A DNA stretch of 64,000 nucleotides from UBA993 sp964436815 (GTDB lineage: Bacteria > Bacillota > Dethiobacteria > DTU022). The notes under the pieces were generated by a model. That model had not been told where the DNA came from. It did not search any database and saw nothing but the letters and a program-made list of their open reading frames with translations. The DNA is taken from contig CAYTER010000003.1 in NCBI GenBank assembly GCA_964436815.1, positions 1-64,000 on the forward strand. The letters run 5' to 3'. Below, piece by piece: positions 23,918 through 32,297 of this stretch (position 1 is its first letter; each line of letters begins with the position of its first letter). The position numbers and the translations under genes were made by a program.

Positions 23918-25120
23918 TTGGCTAAGAAGAAGTTTGAGCGGACGAAGCCGCACGTAAACGTAGGGACGATTGGTCACGTGGACCACGGCAAGACGACACT
24001 GACGGCGGCGATGACAGCATGTTTATCGAGTGCCGGACTGGCAAATAAGACCTCGTTTGACGAGATCGACAAGGCGCCGGAAGAAAAAGAAAGAGGCATA
24101 ACCATTGCGACAGCGCACGTGGAATATGAAAGTGAAAACCGCCACTATGCGCACGTAGACTGCCCCGGGCACGCTGACTATGTGAAGAACATGATCACCG
24201 GAGCGGCGCAGATGGACGGAGCGATCCTGGTTGTATCGGCTGCGGACGGCCCGATGCCGCAGACCCGGGAACACATTTTACTTTCCCGTCAGGTAGGCGT
24301 TCCCTATATTATTGTCTTTTTGAACAAAGCCGATATGGTGGACGACCCTGAACTCTTAGAATTAGTCGAGATGGAAGTAAGAGACCTCTTAAGCGAATAT
24401 GAATTCCCCGGAGACGACACCCCGGTGATTACCGGTTCAGCCCTTAAAGCAGGCGAATGCGGCTGCGGTGGTAAAGACTGCGAATGCTGCAAACCGATCT
24501 GGGACTTAGTAGACGCGCTTGACAACTATATTCCGATGCCCGAGCGTGAAAAAGACAAGCCCTTCTCCATGCCGATCGAAGACGTCTTTTCGATTACCGG
24601 CCGCGGCACCGTGGTCACCGGCAGAGTGGAAAGAGGCCAGATTAAAGTTGGCGATGAAGTCGAAATCGTCGGTTTTGAAGAAAAGCCGCGCAAAACCGTA
24701 GCCACCGGTGTGGAAATGTTCCGCAAGCTGATGGATTACGCTGAAGCAGGCGACAACATTGGTGTCCTCTTACGCGGGATAGACCGTGAATCGGTAGAGC
24801 GGGGTCAGGTCTTGGCCAAGCCCGGCACGATCAAGCCGCACACTGACTTTAAAGCCGAAGTCTACGTGCTGAAGAAAGAAGAAGGCGGCCGCCACACCCC
24901 GTTTTTCCAGGGTTACCGTCCGCAGTTCTACTTCCGCACCACCGATGTTACCGGCAATATCAACCTGCCTGAAGGTATGGAGATGGTCATGCCCGGTGAC
25001 AACGTGAACATGGATATTCAGCTGATCACCCCGATCGCGATCGAGGAAGGCGTGCGTTTCGCGATTCGCGAAGGCGGCCGGACCGTCGGCGCCGGAGTGG
25101 TCACCGCTGTCAAAGAGTAA
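23918..25120 (+). CDS. tuf: Elongation factor Tu, complete copy
   Basis: EF-Tu, 400 residues, GTPase that delivers aminoacyl-tRNA. G1 GHVDHGKTT, DCPGHADY and NKADMVDD are intact, and the effector His lies in the HVDHGKT region. Between the G domain and domain II there is a cysteine-rich stretch, Cys181, 183, 188, 190 and 191 (GECGCGGKDCECC), where most bacteria have a short acidic linker; similar clusters occur in some Clostridia as far as I recall. TTG 23918 follows TTGGAGGTG. Ends are identical to the gapped copy at 8672. Confidence 0.98.
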   Translation: MAKKKFERTKPHVNVGTIGHVDHGKTTLTAAMTACLSSAGLANKTSFDEIDKAPEEKERGITIATAHVEYESENRHYAHVDCPGHADYVKNMITGAAQMDGAILVVSAADGPMPQTREHILLSRQVGVPYIIVFLNKADMVDDPELLELVEMEVRDLLSEYEFPGDDTPVITGSALKAGECGCGGKDCECCKPIWDLVDALDNYIPMPEREKDKPFSMPIEDVFSITGRGTVVTGRVERGQIKVGDEVEIVGFEEKPRKTVATGVEMFRKLMDYAEAGDNIGVLLRGIDRESVERGQVLAKPGTIKPHTDFKAEVYVLKKEEGGRHTPFFQGYRPQFYFRTTDVTGNINLPEGMEMVMPGDNVNMDIQLITPIAIEEGVRFAIREGGRTVGAGVVTAVKE

Positions 25121-25155
25121 GCGATGCAGCAAACCAGCGATGAAGTAGAAGGTTG

Positions 25156-25180
25156 CCGGGTTACTGCCCGGGGAATTTTT
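25156..25180 (+). terminator. Weak hairpin with T run between tuf and rpsJ
   Basis: CCGGG (25156-25160) pairs with CCCGG (25167-25171), followed by GGAA and TTTTT. It may act as a partial terminator or attenuator between the str and S10 blocks. The stem is short. Confidence 0.35.
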
Positions 25181-25224
25181 ACGGAGCAGCTCTGATTGAA
25201 TCAGGCGATAAGGAGGATTCATTA

Positions 25225-25533
25225 ATGGCTAGTCAAAAAATCAGGATTAGATTAAGAGCCTTTGATCATCATTTACTGGACCAGTCTGCCGGTAAAATAG
25301 TAGAAACGGCGCGCCGGACGGGAGCAGATGTTTCCGGGCCGGTACCTTTACCGACAGAGAGAAGCTTATATACAGTTATCAGGGCGCCGCATAAATACAA
25401 AGACTCCCGGGAGCAATTCGAAATGCGCACTCATAAGCGTCTGATTGACATTCTGGAACCAACCCCGAAAACAATCGACGCTTTGATGAGGCTTGATTTG
25501 CCTGCCGGTGTGGACATTGAGATTAAGCTCTAG
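25225..25533 (+). CDS. rpsJ: 30S ribosomal protein S10
   Basis: S10, 102 residues, a 30S head protein and, with NusB, an antitermination factor. QKIRIRLRAFDHHLLD and the SGPVPLPTE loop followed by RSLYTVIRAPHKYKDSREQFE are diagnostic. ATG 25225 follows AAGGAGG; the in-frame extension to 25153 is rejected because that site would be inside. It opens the S10 block. Confidence 0.97.
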   Translation: MASQKIRIRLRAFDHHLLDQSAGKIVETARRTGADVSGPVPLPTERSLYTVIRAPHKYKDSREQFEMRTHKRLIDILEPTPKTIDALMRLDLPAGVDIEIKL

Positions 25534-25560
25534 TTGATAGGCGGGAGGTGCAATTAGAAA

Positions 25561-26190
25561 ATGACAAAAGCAATACTGGCGAAAAAAGTTGGAATGACCC
25601 AGATTTACGACGAACAGGGACGTGTCATGCCGGTAACCGTTTTGGAGGCCGGACCCTGTCGCGTGGTCCAGGTTAAAAATGAGGAAACAGACGGCTACAA
25701 CAGTATCCAGATTGGTTTTATCGATAAGAAGGAGCAGCGGGTAAACCGGCCTCTGAAAGGGCACTTTCAGAAAGCCAACCTAAAACCGCTGCGTTACCTG
25801 CGCGAATTCAGGATTGATGATCCGGCTGCTTACAAGTCAGGTCAGGAGATCAAGGCAGATTGTTTTTCAGCCGGCGATTACGTTGATATCAGCGCTATCG
25901 CCCGGGGAAAAGGGTTTGCCGGTTCAATTAAAAAGATGGGGTTCAGCAGGGGTCCGAAAACACACGGTTCACATTATCATCGTGGTCCGGGTTCTCTGGG
26001 CGCTGTTGCTCCGGCTCGGGTCTTTAAAGGTCGCAGGTTGCCAGGACGCATGGGTGGCTGGAGACGTACAGTTCAGAGCCTGCGCGTCGTTGAAGCTGAC
26101 GCCGCTAAGAATCTAATTCTGGTCAGGGGTTCCGTCCCCGGACCAAGAGGCGGCCTGGTAGAAATTAAAGAGTCGGTTAAACGCCGGTAA
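25561..26190 (+). CDS. rplC: 50S ribosomal protein L3
   Basis: L3, 209 residues, sits near the peptidyl-transferase centre and begins large-subunit assembly. The start AILAKKVGMTQIYDEQG and the loop GPKTHGSHYHRGPGSLG that reaches towards the catalytic centre are typical. GGGAGGTG lies about 12 bases before ATG 25561. Confidence 0.97.
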   Translation: MTKAILAKKVGMTQIYDEQGRVMPVTVLEAGPCRVVQVKNEETDGYNSIQIGFIDKKEQRVNRPLKGHFQKANLKPLRYLREFRIDDPAAYKSGQEIKADCFSAGDYVDISAIARGKGFAGSIKKMGFSRGPKTHGSHYHRGPGSLGAVAPARVFKGRRLPGRMGGWRRTVQSLRVVEADAAKNLILVRGSVPGPRGGLVEIKESVKRR

Positions 26191-26223
26191 ACGGAAAGCC
26201 TATAGAAAGGAGAAACCCTGAAG

Positions 26224-26850
26224 ATGCCAAAACTATCGCTTTATAATAAAGACGGCGAACAGGTCGATCAAATCGAAGCACAGGATGCAATTTTTGCCGC
26301 CCCGATAAAACCGGCTGCAATGCATCAGGCAGTAGTGTCACAGGCAGCCAGAAAACGTCTCGGCACAGCATCAAGCAGAGACCGCGGTGAAATCAGAGGC
26401 GGCAGCAGTAAACCGTGGCCGCAAAAAGGGACAGGCCGTTCACGTCACGGCAGTACCAACTCGCCGATCTGGACTGGCGGCGGTGTTGCTTTCGGTCCGC
26501 AGCCGCGGGATTATGATCCGAAGATGCCGAAGAAAATGCGGCGCGCGGCACTAAAATCTGCGTTGAGCGACAAGGTCAATGAAGGCAAACTGCTTGTGGT
26601 TGATGAGTTTGTTTTCGATGCACCGCAGACAAAAATAATGGCCGGCCTGCTAAAAAAACTTAATGTCAGTGATGGGGCCCTGATTGTCAGTGATCAACCC
26701 GATCTGAACATGATTAAAGCAGCCCGTAACCTGCCCCGGGTAAAAACTATTTTAGCCAGGCAGTTGAATGTCCTTGATGTGCTGACCTATGATCATCTGG
26801 TGATGAGCAAAGCGGCACTCAAAGAGGTCGAGGAGGTGTTCGGCGGATGA
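26224..26850 (+). CDS. rplD: 50S ribosomal protein L4
   Basis: L4, 208 residues, lines the exit tunnel; in gammaproteobacteria it also controls its operon. The basic loop with RGEIRGGSSKPWPQKGTGR and HGSTNSPIWTGGG is the tunnel extension, followed by the helical globular part. ATG 26224 lies 12 bases after AAAGGAG. It overlaps rplW by four bases. Confidence 0.96.
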   Translation: MPKLSLYNKDGEQVDQIEAQDAIFAAPIKPAAMHQAVVSQAARKRLGTASSRDRGEIRGGSSKPWPQKGTGRSRHGSTNSPIWTGGGVAFGPQPRDYDPKMPKKMRRAALKSALSDKVNEGKLLVVDEFVFDAPQTKIMAGLLKKLNVSDGALIVSDQPDLNMIKAARNLPRVKTILARQLNVLDVLTYDHLVMSKAALKEVEEVFGG

Positions 26851-27140
26851 AAGATGCAAGAGATATCATCATTCGTCCTTTGATCAGTGAGAAGTCTTCC
26901 GACCTGATGGAGGAGCTGAAGTACACTTTCGTAGTTTCCAAAAGCGCGAATAAGATTGAAATAAAGCGTGCCCTGGAAGAGATTTTCGGCGTTAAAGTTA
27001 AGGCAGTGAATACTGCAAACTTCAAGGGCAAAAGAAAGCGACTTGGACGCTATCCGATGGGCAAACAGCCCAGCTGGAAAAAAGCGGTTATTACACTGGC
27101 CGATGGCAGCAAACCGATTGAGCTGTTTGAAAGCCGCTAA
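26847..27140 (+). CDS. rplW: 50S ribosomal protein L23
   Basis: L23, 97 residues, surrounds the tunnel exit and is the docking site of trigger factor and SRP. It has the IIRPLISEKS start, the exposed TFVVSKSANKIEIKRALEEIF helix and the loop KAVNTANFKGKRKR. GAGGAGG occurs before ATG 26847, inside the end of rplD (ATGA overlap), so translation is coupled. Confidence 0.96.
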   Translation: MKDARDIIIRPLISEKSSDLMEELKYTFVVSKSANKIEIKRALEEIFGVKVKAVNTANFKGKRKRLGRYPMGKQPSWKKAVITLADGSKPIELFESR

Positions 27141-27159
27141 GAGAAGGAGGGAGCATTAA

Positions 27160-27990
27160 ATGGCAGTTAAACGTTTTAAACCCACTTCGCCGGGGCGGCG
27201 GTTTGCTACCGTATCGACTTTTGAAGAGATCACCAAAACGGAACCGGAGAAATCGCTACTGGCCCCCTTGAGCAAGAAAGCCGGTCGCAATAACTATGGT
27301 CGAATCACTGTCCGTCACCAGGGCGGGGGTCATAAGCGCGCCTACCGGATTATTGACTTTAAAAGGAACAAGGACGATATTCCGGCAAAAGTTGCCGGTA
27401 TTGAATACGACCCGAACCGCACGGCAAATATTGCCCTGCTTCATTATAGCGACGGCGAAAAACGCTACATTCTGGCCCCCCTGGGCTTGCGTGTCGGTCA
27501 AACCGTTGTGTCGGGGATAAAAGTTGAAGTAAGGCCGGGTAATGCCATGCCGCTTCGTTCAATACCGACGGGCACCTTTGTCCATAATATTGAAATGAAA
27601 CTCGGCCATGGCGGGCAGTTAGCCCGTTCGGCGGGCGCTGCGGCTCAGCTGGCAGCCAAGGAAGGCGAAACAGCCTTTATCCGCCTGCCTTCCGGAGAAC
27701 TCCGCCTGGTTCCGATCGACTGCCGGGCAACGGTTGGTCAGATCGGTAATATTGAACATGAAAACCTGACAATCGGCAAAGCCGGTCGCAGCCGCTGGCT
27801 GGGCCGCAGGCCGACAGTGCGCGGTTCGGTTATGAACCCCTGCGACCATCCCCACGGTGGTGGCGAAGGAAGAGCGCCGATTGGGCTAAAACGACCGGTT
27901 ACCCCCTGGGGTAAACCGACTCTCGGGTATAAAACCCGTAAGAAAAACAAAGCTTCGGATAAGCTCATTATCCGCCGCCGTAAGAAGTAG
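27160..27990 (+). CDS. rplB: 50S ribosomal protein L2
   Basis: L2, 276 residues, one of the oldest ribosomal proteins, binds domain IV of 23S rRNA near the catalytic centre. The C-terminal loop with HPHGGGEGRAPIG contains the conserved His critical for peptidyl transfer, and GRNNYGRITVRHQGGGHK near residue 45 is typical. AAGGAGGG precedes ATG 27160. Confidence 0.97.
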   Translation: MAVKRFKPTSPGRRFATVSTFEEITKTEPEKSLLAPLSKKAGRNNYGRITVRHQGGGHKRAYRIIDFKRNKDDIPAKVAGIEYDPNRTANIALLHYSDGEKRYILAPLGLRVGQTVVSGIKVEVRPGNAMPLRSIPTGTFVHNIEMKLGHGGQLARSAGAAAQLAAKEGETAFIRLPSGELRLVPIDCRATVGQIGNIEHENLTIGKAGRSRWLGRRPTVRGSVMNPCDHPHGGGEGRAPIGLKRPVTPWGKPTLGYKTRKKNKASDKLIIRRRKK

Positions 27991-28062
27991 CCGCGATCAG
28001 GATCGGTTCTGCCATGTTCGGCAGAAGGTTCTGGTTTCGTCTGAAAGGGAGGTAGTCATAAA

Positions 28063-28347
28063 TTGTCGCGTTCACTGAAAAAAGGCCCCTATATTGAGGC
28101 CAGCTTAATGAAGAAAATTGAGCAGATGAACGAAAAGGGAGATAAAAAGGTTATTAAAACCTGGTCCCGCCGTTCGACCATCTTCCCCGATATGGTCGGT
28201 CATACTATTGCCGTTCATGACGGTCGCAGGCATGTGCCGATATATATCAGTGAAGATATGGTCGGTCATAAACTGGGAGAATTTGCCCCAACCCGGACAT
28301 TCAGGGGGCACGGTCACCATACCGAACGCTCTACCTCTTTGAAGTAG
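28063..28347 (+). CDS. rpsS: 30S ribosomal protein S19
   Basis: S19, 94 residues, in the 30S head contacting S13 and the A site. SRSLKKGPYIEASLMKKI and TFRGHGHHTERS are characteristic. TTG 28063 follows AAAGGGAGG. In the 72-base spacer after rplB, TTCTGCC (28007-28013) and GGCAGAA (28020-28026) make a perfect small hairpin of unknown role. Confidence 0.96.
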   Translation: MSRSLKKGPYIEASLMKKIEQMNEKGDKKVIKTWSRRSTIFPDMVGHTIAVHDGRRHVPIYISEDMVGHKLGEFAPTRTFRGHGHHTERSTSLK

Positions 28348-28370
28348 GGCTTAAGGAGGCACGATATTTG

Positions 28371-28712
28371 ATGGAAGCAAGAGCTCAGGCACGCTACGTG
28401 CGTCTGGCGCCGCGAAAGGCGAGAGATGTAGTAAATTTAATTCGCAATAAGGATGTAGATGAAGCGATCAGCATCCTGCGCTACACTCCCCGCCGCGCTG
28501 CAGAACCAGTGGCAAAAGTGGTAAAATCAGCGGCAGCCAATGCTGAGAATAACCTGGAAATGAAACGTGGTCTCTTATACATCGACCAGGCCTATGTCGA
28601 TGAGGGCCCGACCCTGAAACGTGTTCAACCGCGGGCCAGGGGCAGACGTTTTCTGATTTTAAAAAGGACCAGCCATATTACGGTTGTAGTCAAAGAAAGA
28701 AAGGGGGTCTAG
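28371..28712 (+). CDS. rplV: 50S ribosomal protein L22
   Basis: L22, 113 residues, whose beta-hairpin reaches into the exit tunnel and is a site of macrolide-resistance mutations. EARAQARYVRLAPRKARDVV and the loop VDEGPTLKRVQPRARGR are intact. ATG 28371 is chosen; TTG 28368 just before it is also well spaced from AAGGAGG and would add one residue. It abuts rpsC. Confidence 0.95.
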   Translation: MEARAQARYVRLAPRKARDVVNLIRNKDVDEAISILRYTPRRAAEPVAKVVKSAAANAENNLEMKRGLLYIDQAYVDEGPTLKRVQPRARGRRFLILKRTSHITVVVKERKGV

Positions 28713-28714
28713 TT

Positions 28715-29395
28715 GTGGGACAAAAAGTCAGCCCCATCGGATTTCGAATCGGTGTAATACGCGACTGGGATGCACGCTGGTTTGCCGGTAAAAATTATAA
28801 GGAACTGCTGCATGAAGATCTGCAGATCAGGGATTATATCCAGAAAAACCTGGCTATAGCTTCTGTTTCGCGGATCGAGATTGAACGCGCTGCCAATAAC
28901 CTGCGTATTAATATCCATACTGCCAAGCCCGGCATGGTTATCGGCCGTGGCGGCACCGGTGTTGAAAACTTGCGTAAAACGCTCGAAGAGATGTCCGGTA
29001 AGAAAGTACACTTAAATATTATTGAAATTAAGAAACCCGAGCTTGACGCATTTTTGGTGGCCGAAAGCGTTGCTTTGCAGCTTGAAAGGCGTATCGCCTT
29101 CAGGAGAGCGATGAAGCAGGCGGTCTTTCGCACCATGCGCAATGGAGCACAGGGGATTAAAATTGCCTGCAGCGGTAGACTGGGCGGTTCAGAGATGGCT
29201 CGTAATGAGACTTATAACGAAGGAACCGTGCCACTGCAGACTCTACGCGCCGACATCGATTATGGTTTTGCTGAAGCAAAAACCACCTACGGCAGGATCG
29301 GCGTAAAGGTTTGGATCTACAAAGGTGAGATACTGCCTTCCAAACCGAGTAAAGAACAACCTGCGGAGGAGGTAGAAACCAATGTTAATGCCTAA
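28715..29395 (+). CDS. rpsC: 30S ribosomal protein S3
   Basis: S3, 226 residues, at the mRNA entry tunnel. The KH domain with GMVIGRGGTGVENLRKTLEE (about residues 72-91) and the C-terminal IACSGRLGGSEMARNE are diagnostic. GTG 28715 follows AAAGGGGG, two bases after the rplV stop. The end overlaps rplP by 14 bases. Confidence 0.97.
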   Translation: MGQKVSPIGFRIGVIRDWDARWFAGKNYKELLHEDLQIRDYIQKNLAIASVSRIEIERAANNLRINIHTAKPGMVIGRGGTGVENLRKTLEEMSGKKVHLNIIEIKKPELDAFLVAESVALQLERRIAFRRAMKQAVFRTMRNGAQGIKIACSGRLGGSEMARNETYNEGTVPLQTLRADIDYGFAEAKTTYGRIGVKVWIYKGEILPSKPSKEQPAEEVETNVNA

Positions 29396-29810
29396 GCGGG
29401 TTAAGTTCCGCCGTCAGCATCGCGGCCGGATGAAAGGCAAAGCGAAGGGCGGCACAGTAGTGCAATTCGGCGAATTCGGCATGATGGCTTTGGAGCCTTC
29501 GTGGATTAGCAGCCAGCAGATCGAAGCAGCCCGTATTGCCATGACCAGGTTTATCAAAAGGGGCGGTAAAGTTTGGATCCGGATTTTCCCTGATAAACCG
29601 GTTACAGAGAAACCAGCCGAAACCAGGATGGGTAAAGGTAAAGGTTCTCCCGAGTACTGGGTAGCCGTAGTCAAGCCGGGTCGGATCATGTTTGAACTGG
29701 CCGGTGTTAATGAAGAGATTGCCAAAGAGGCAATGCGTCTGGCAGCTAATAAACTGCCAATCAAGACCAAGTTTGTGAAAAGAACTGAAGCGGGTGGTGT
29801 ATCCGAATGA
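29382..29810 (+). CDS. rplP: 50S ribosomal protein L16
   Basis: L16, 142 residues, binds near the A site and helps position tRNA. LMPKRVKFRRQHRGRMKGKA at the start and KVWIRIFPDKPVTEKPAETRMG-type central part are typical. ATG 29382 is nine bases after GGAGGAGG and gives the usual N-terminus; ATG 29388 is less well spaced. It overlaps rpmC by four bases. Confidence 0.97.
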   Translation: MLMPKRVKFRRQHRGRMKGKAKGGTVVQFGEFGMMALEPSWISSQQIEAARIAMTRFIKRGGKVWIRIFPDKPVTEKPAETRMGKGKGSPEYWVAVVKPGRIMFELAGVNEEIAKEAMRLAANKLPIKTKFVKRTEAGGVSE

Positions 29811-29998
29811 AAATAACAGAGGTTCGTGAACTAAATGAGCAGGAGCTGGAAGAAAAAGAAAAAGCCCTGAAAGAGGAGCTTTTCAACCTGCGTTTCCAGG
29901 AAGCCACCGGTCAGTTGGAAAATGTGATGCGTATTAAAGAGGTCCGCCGCGGCATTGCCCGGGTAAAAACTGTGCTCAGGGAACGGGCCCTTAGCTGA
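29807..29998 (+). CDS. rpmC: 50S ribosomal protein L29
   Basis: L29, 63 residues, a two-helix protein at the tunnel exit beside L23. LKEELFNLRFQEATGQLEN is the family signature and the second helix RGIARVKTVLRER follows. The ATG overlaps the rplP stop (ATGA), so it depends on translation of rplP. Confidence 0.95.
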   Translation: MKITEVRELNEQELEEKEKALKEELFNLRFQEATGQLENVMRIKEVRRGIARVKTVLRERALS

Positions 29999-30026
29999 AT
30001 CTGATGATGAAGGGAGGCCCATCGAT

Positions 30027-30284
30027 TTGCAGACTGTAAAAGGAAAAGTTCGCAGCGGCAAGGTGGTCAGCGACAAGATGGATAAAACCAGAGTTGTTCT
30101 GGTTGAAAGAACAACCAAGCATCCACTCTACGGCAAGATCATCCGCCGGTCGAAGAAGTTTAAGTTTCATGATGAGAATAATGAATCCCGAGTAGGAGAT
30201 ATCGTTAAGATCATGGAAACCAGGCCGCTTAGCAAGGATAAAAGGTGGCGCCTGGTGGAGATTGTTCAGCGGTCGCAGCTGTAG
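30027..30284 (+). CDS. rpsQ: 30S ribosomal protein S17
   Basis: S17, 85 residues, an OB-fold primary binder of 16S rRNA. GKVVSDKMDKTRVVLVER and HPLYGKIIRRSKKFKFHDE are typical, and GDIVKIMETRPLSKDKRWRL closes the fold. TTG 30027 follows AAGGGAGG. Confidence 0.96.
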   Translation: MQTVKGKVRSGKVVSDKMDKTRVVLVERTTKHPLYGKIIRRSKKFKFHDENNESRVGDIVKIMETRPLSKDKRWRLVEIVQRSQL

Positions 30285-30334
30285 ATTCTCTCTCCGGATA
30301 GCCTGCCGGAAGGGGAATGAAAGGAGAGGCAAAG

Positions 30335-30703
30335 ATGATTCAAAGCGAGACAATCTTAAACGTAGCTGACAACTCGGGAGCCAAAAAGATCCTTTGTATC
30401 AGGGTCTTGGGTGGATCGAAGCGCAAATCAGGCCGTATCGGTGATCTAATTGTAGCTTCAGTAAAAGAAGCCACCCCGGGTGGAGTTGTTAAAAAAGGAG
30501 AAGTGGTCAGGGCTGTGATCGTGCGGACCAAGAGTCGGCTCAACCGCAAGGACGGCTCGCATATCCACTTCGACGATAATGCAGCAGTGATTATCAATGA
30601 ACAGAATAATCCGCGCGGGACCCGTATTTTCGGGCCTGTTGCCCGTGAGCTGAGAGAAAAGGAATTTATGAAAATTGTTTCCCTCGCCCCGGAAGTGATT
30701 TAG
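30335..30703 (+). CDS. rplN: 50S ribosomal protein L14
   Basis: L14, 122 residues, the standard length, forming bridges with the small subunit. MIQSETILNVADNSGAKKI opens the protein and GTRIFGPVARELREKEFMKI ends it. ATG 30335 follows AAAGGAGAGG; the longer reading from 30317 would use that ribosome site as codons and is rejected. Confidence 0.97.
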   Translation: MIQSETILNVADNSGAKKILCIRVLGGSKRKSGRIGDLIVASVKEATPGGVVKKGEVVRAVIVRTKSRLNRKDGSHIHFDDNAAVIINEQNNPRGTRIFGPVARELREKEFMKIVSLAPEVI

Positions 30704-30732
30704 TGGTTCATTTTGGAGGTGGCAAAGAACCG

Positions 30733-31062
30733 GTGGAAGTGAAAAAGATGTCTGTTCGACGGGGAGATAAGGTGTTAGTTCTCTCCGGGAAAGATAAAGG
30801 TAAAAAAGGCAAGATCATTGCCACTTTTCCCCGTATGGGCAAGGTTAAGGTGGAAGGTGTCAATATGATCAAAAAGCACGCCAAACCAACCCGCAAGGTC
30901 CCCCAGGGTGGAATCAGGGAGATGGAAGCGGCCATGCCGGCGTCTAAGGTGATGGTAATTTGCCCGGCATGCAGCAAACCGTCGCGGATCGCCAAGAAAG
31001 TTCTTCCTGATGAACGCCGGGTTCGCATCTGTCGGAAGTGCGGCGAATCGCTGGATAAGTAA
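30733..31062 (+). CDS. rplX: 50S ribosomal protein L24
   Basis: L24, about 109 residues, an assembly initiator near the tunnel exit. The KOW motif (VRRGDKVLVLSGKDKGKKG) and VEGVNMIKKHAKPT are diagnostic. The C-terminus carries CPACSKPSRI and CRKCGES, a two-CxxC zinc ribbon as in other Firmicutes. GTG 30733 follows TTTGGAGGTGG at 30712-30722; GTG 30739 or ATG 30748 are possible alternatives, whereas GTG 30703 precedes the ribosome site. Confidence 0.92.
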   Translation: MEVKKMSVRRGDKVLVLSGKDKGKKGKIIATFPRMGKVKVEGVNMIKKHAKPTRKVPQGGIREMEAAMPASKVMVICPACSKPSRIAKKVLPDERRVRICRKCGESLDK

Positions 31063-31082
31063 GGAGGGTTAAAGCAGAGAAG

Positions 31083-31625
31083 ATGTCACGAATGAAGCAG
31101 AAATATCTTGAAGAAGTTAGACCCGCCCTCGTCAAGCGGTTTGCCTATAAAAGCATTCTACAGGCTCCGCGGATCGATAAAGTTGTGATCAACATGGGAT
31201 TGGGTGAAGGGAAAGAAAACCCGAAAATACTGGATGCAGCGGTTAACGACCTTTCGATTATTGCCGGTCAGCGACCGGTTATAACCAGGGCGCGTCGTTC
31301 AGTGGCCAGTTTTAAAGTCCGTGAAGGGATGCCGATCGGCTGTAAACTTACCCTGCGCGGTATCCGGATGTATGACTTTCTGGACAAATTTTTTAATATT
31401 GCCTTGCCCAGGGTCAGGGATTTCCGGGGTATATCACCCCATTCGTTTGACGGCCGTGGTAACTTTACCATCGGTATCAAGGAACAGTTGATTTTTCCCG
31501 AAATTGAATACAGTCAAGTGGAAAAAGTTCTCGGTATGGACATTACTATCGTGACCACCGCCGGAACTGATGAAGAAGCCCGCGAACTTCTGACCCTGAT
31601 GGGGTTGCCTTTTAAAACGGCCTAA
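31083..31625 (+). CDS. rplE: 50S ribosomal protein L5
   Basis: L5, 180 residues, binds 5S rRNA and contacts the P-site tRNA. IDKVVINMGLGEGKENPK, GQRPVITRARRSVASFKVREG and FPEIEYSQVEKVLGMDITIV are all typical. AAGGAGGG precedes ATG 31083. Confidence 0.97.
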   Translation: MSRMKQKYLEEVRPALVKRFAYKSILQAPRIDKVVINMGLGEGKENPKILDAAVNDLSIIAGQRPVITRARRSVASFKVREGMPIGCKLTLRGIRMYDFLDKFFNIALPRVRDFRGISPHSFDGRGNFTIGIKEQLIFPEIEYSQVEKVLGMDITIVTTAGTDEEARELLTLMGLPFKTA

Positions 31626-31660
31626 GCAGAAGCGATCGCGCAAGTTTAAGGAGGGAAAGG

Positions 31661-31846
31661 ATGGCCAAGAAATCGTTAATCGCCAAGGCCAAAAGAGAGC
31701 CAAAATTCTCAGTCCGCCATTATAATCGCTGCCATATCTGCGGCCGACCGAGGGCTTATTTGCGTAAATTCGGCCTGTGCCGCCTTTGCTTTCGTCATCT
31801 GGCCAACGAGGGAAAAATACCTGGAATCAAAAAAGCCAGCTGGTAG
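31661..31846 (+). CDS. rpsN: 30S ribosomal protein S14, zinc-binding type
   Basis: S14 of the short, zinc-dependent type, 61 residues. The four zinc ligands are in CHICGRPRAYLRKFGLCRLC. AAGGAGGG is upstream of ATG 31661. A zinc-independent partner is not seen in this window. Confidence 0.97.
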   Translation: MAKKSLIAKAKREPKFSVRHYNRCHICGRPRAYLRKFGLCRLCFRHLANEGKIPGIKKASW

Positions 31847-31875
31847 GATGATGAAAGAATGAGAGGAGGTTGTGA

Positions 31876-32277
31876 TTGCCAATGATGACAGATCCGATTG
31901 CCGATATGCTGACAAGAGTGCGTAATGCCAATAATGTCAGGCATAAATCAGTAGAAATCCCTGCTTCGAACGTCAAGCGTTCAATCGCGGCGATCATGAA
32001 GCAGGAAGGGTTCATCAAGGATTACGAACTGATCAAAGATAACAAGCAGGGCATTTTACGACTGCATCTGAAATACGGGCCGAATCAGGAAAGAATAATC
32101 AGCGGCCTGAAGAGGATCAGCAAACCCGGATTAAGGGTTTACGTGAAAAAGGATGAACTGCCCAAGGTCCTTGGCGGGTTGGGAATAGCAGTTATCTCAA
32201 CTTCGCAGGGATTGATGAGCGATCGCCAGGCCCGTGAAACGGGTAGTGGCGGAGAAGTTTTATGCTATATCTGGTAG
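31876..32277 (+). CDS. rpsH: 30S ribosomal protein S8
   Basis: S8, 133 residues, central domain assembly protein and, in many bacteria, repressor of the spc block. TDPIADMLTRVRNANNVRHK opens it and GIAVISTSQGLMSDRQARE is the RNA-binding end. TTG 31876 is six bases after GGAGG; ATG 31882 or 31885 are possible later starts. Confidence 0.95.
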   Translation: MPMMTDPIADMLTRVRNANNVRHKSVEIPASNVKRSIAAIMKQEGFIKDYELIKDNKQGILRLHLKYGPNQERIISGLKRISKPGLRVYVKKDELPKVLGGLGIAVISTSQGLMSDRQARETGSGGEVLCYIW

Positions 32278-32297
32278 CATAGCGAGGAGGTTTAGCC

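Noticed and set aside
30703..30732. N-terminal extension of L24 from GTG 30703
   Set aside because: The best ribosome site (TTTGGAGGTGG) lies inside this stretch, so translation starts after it.
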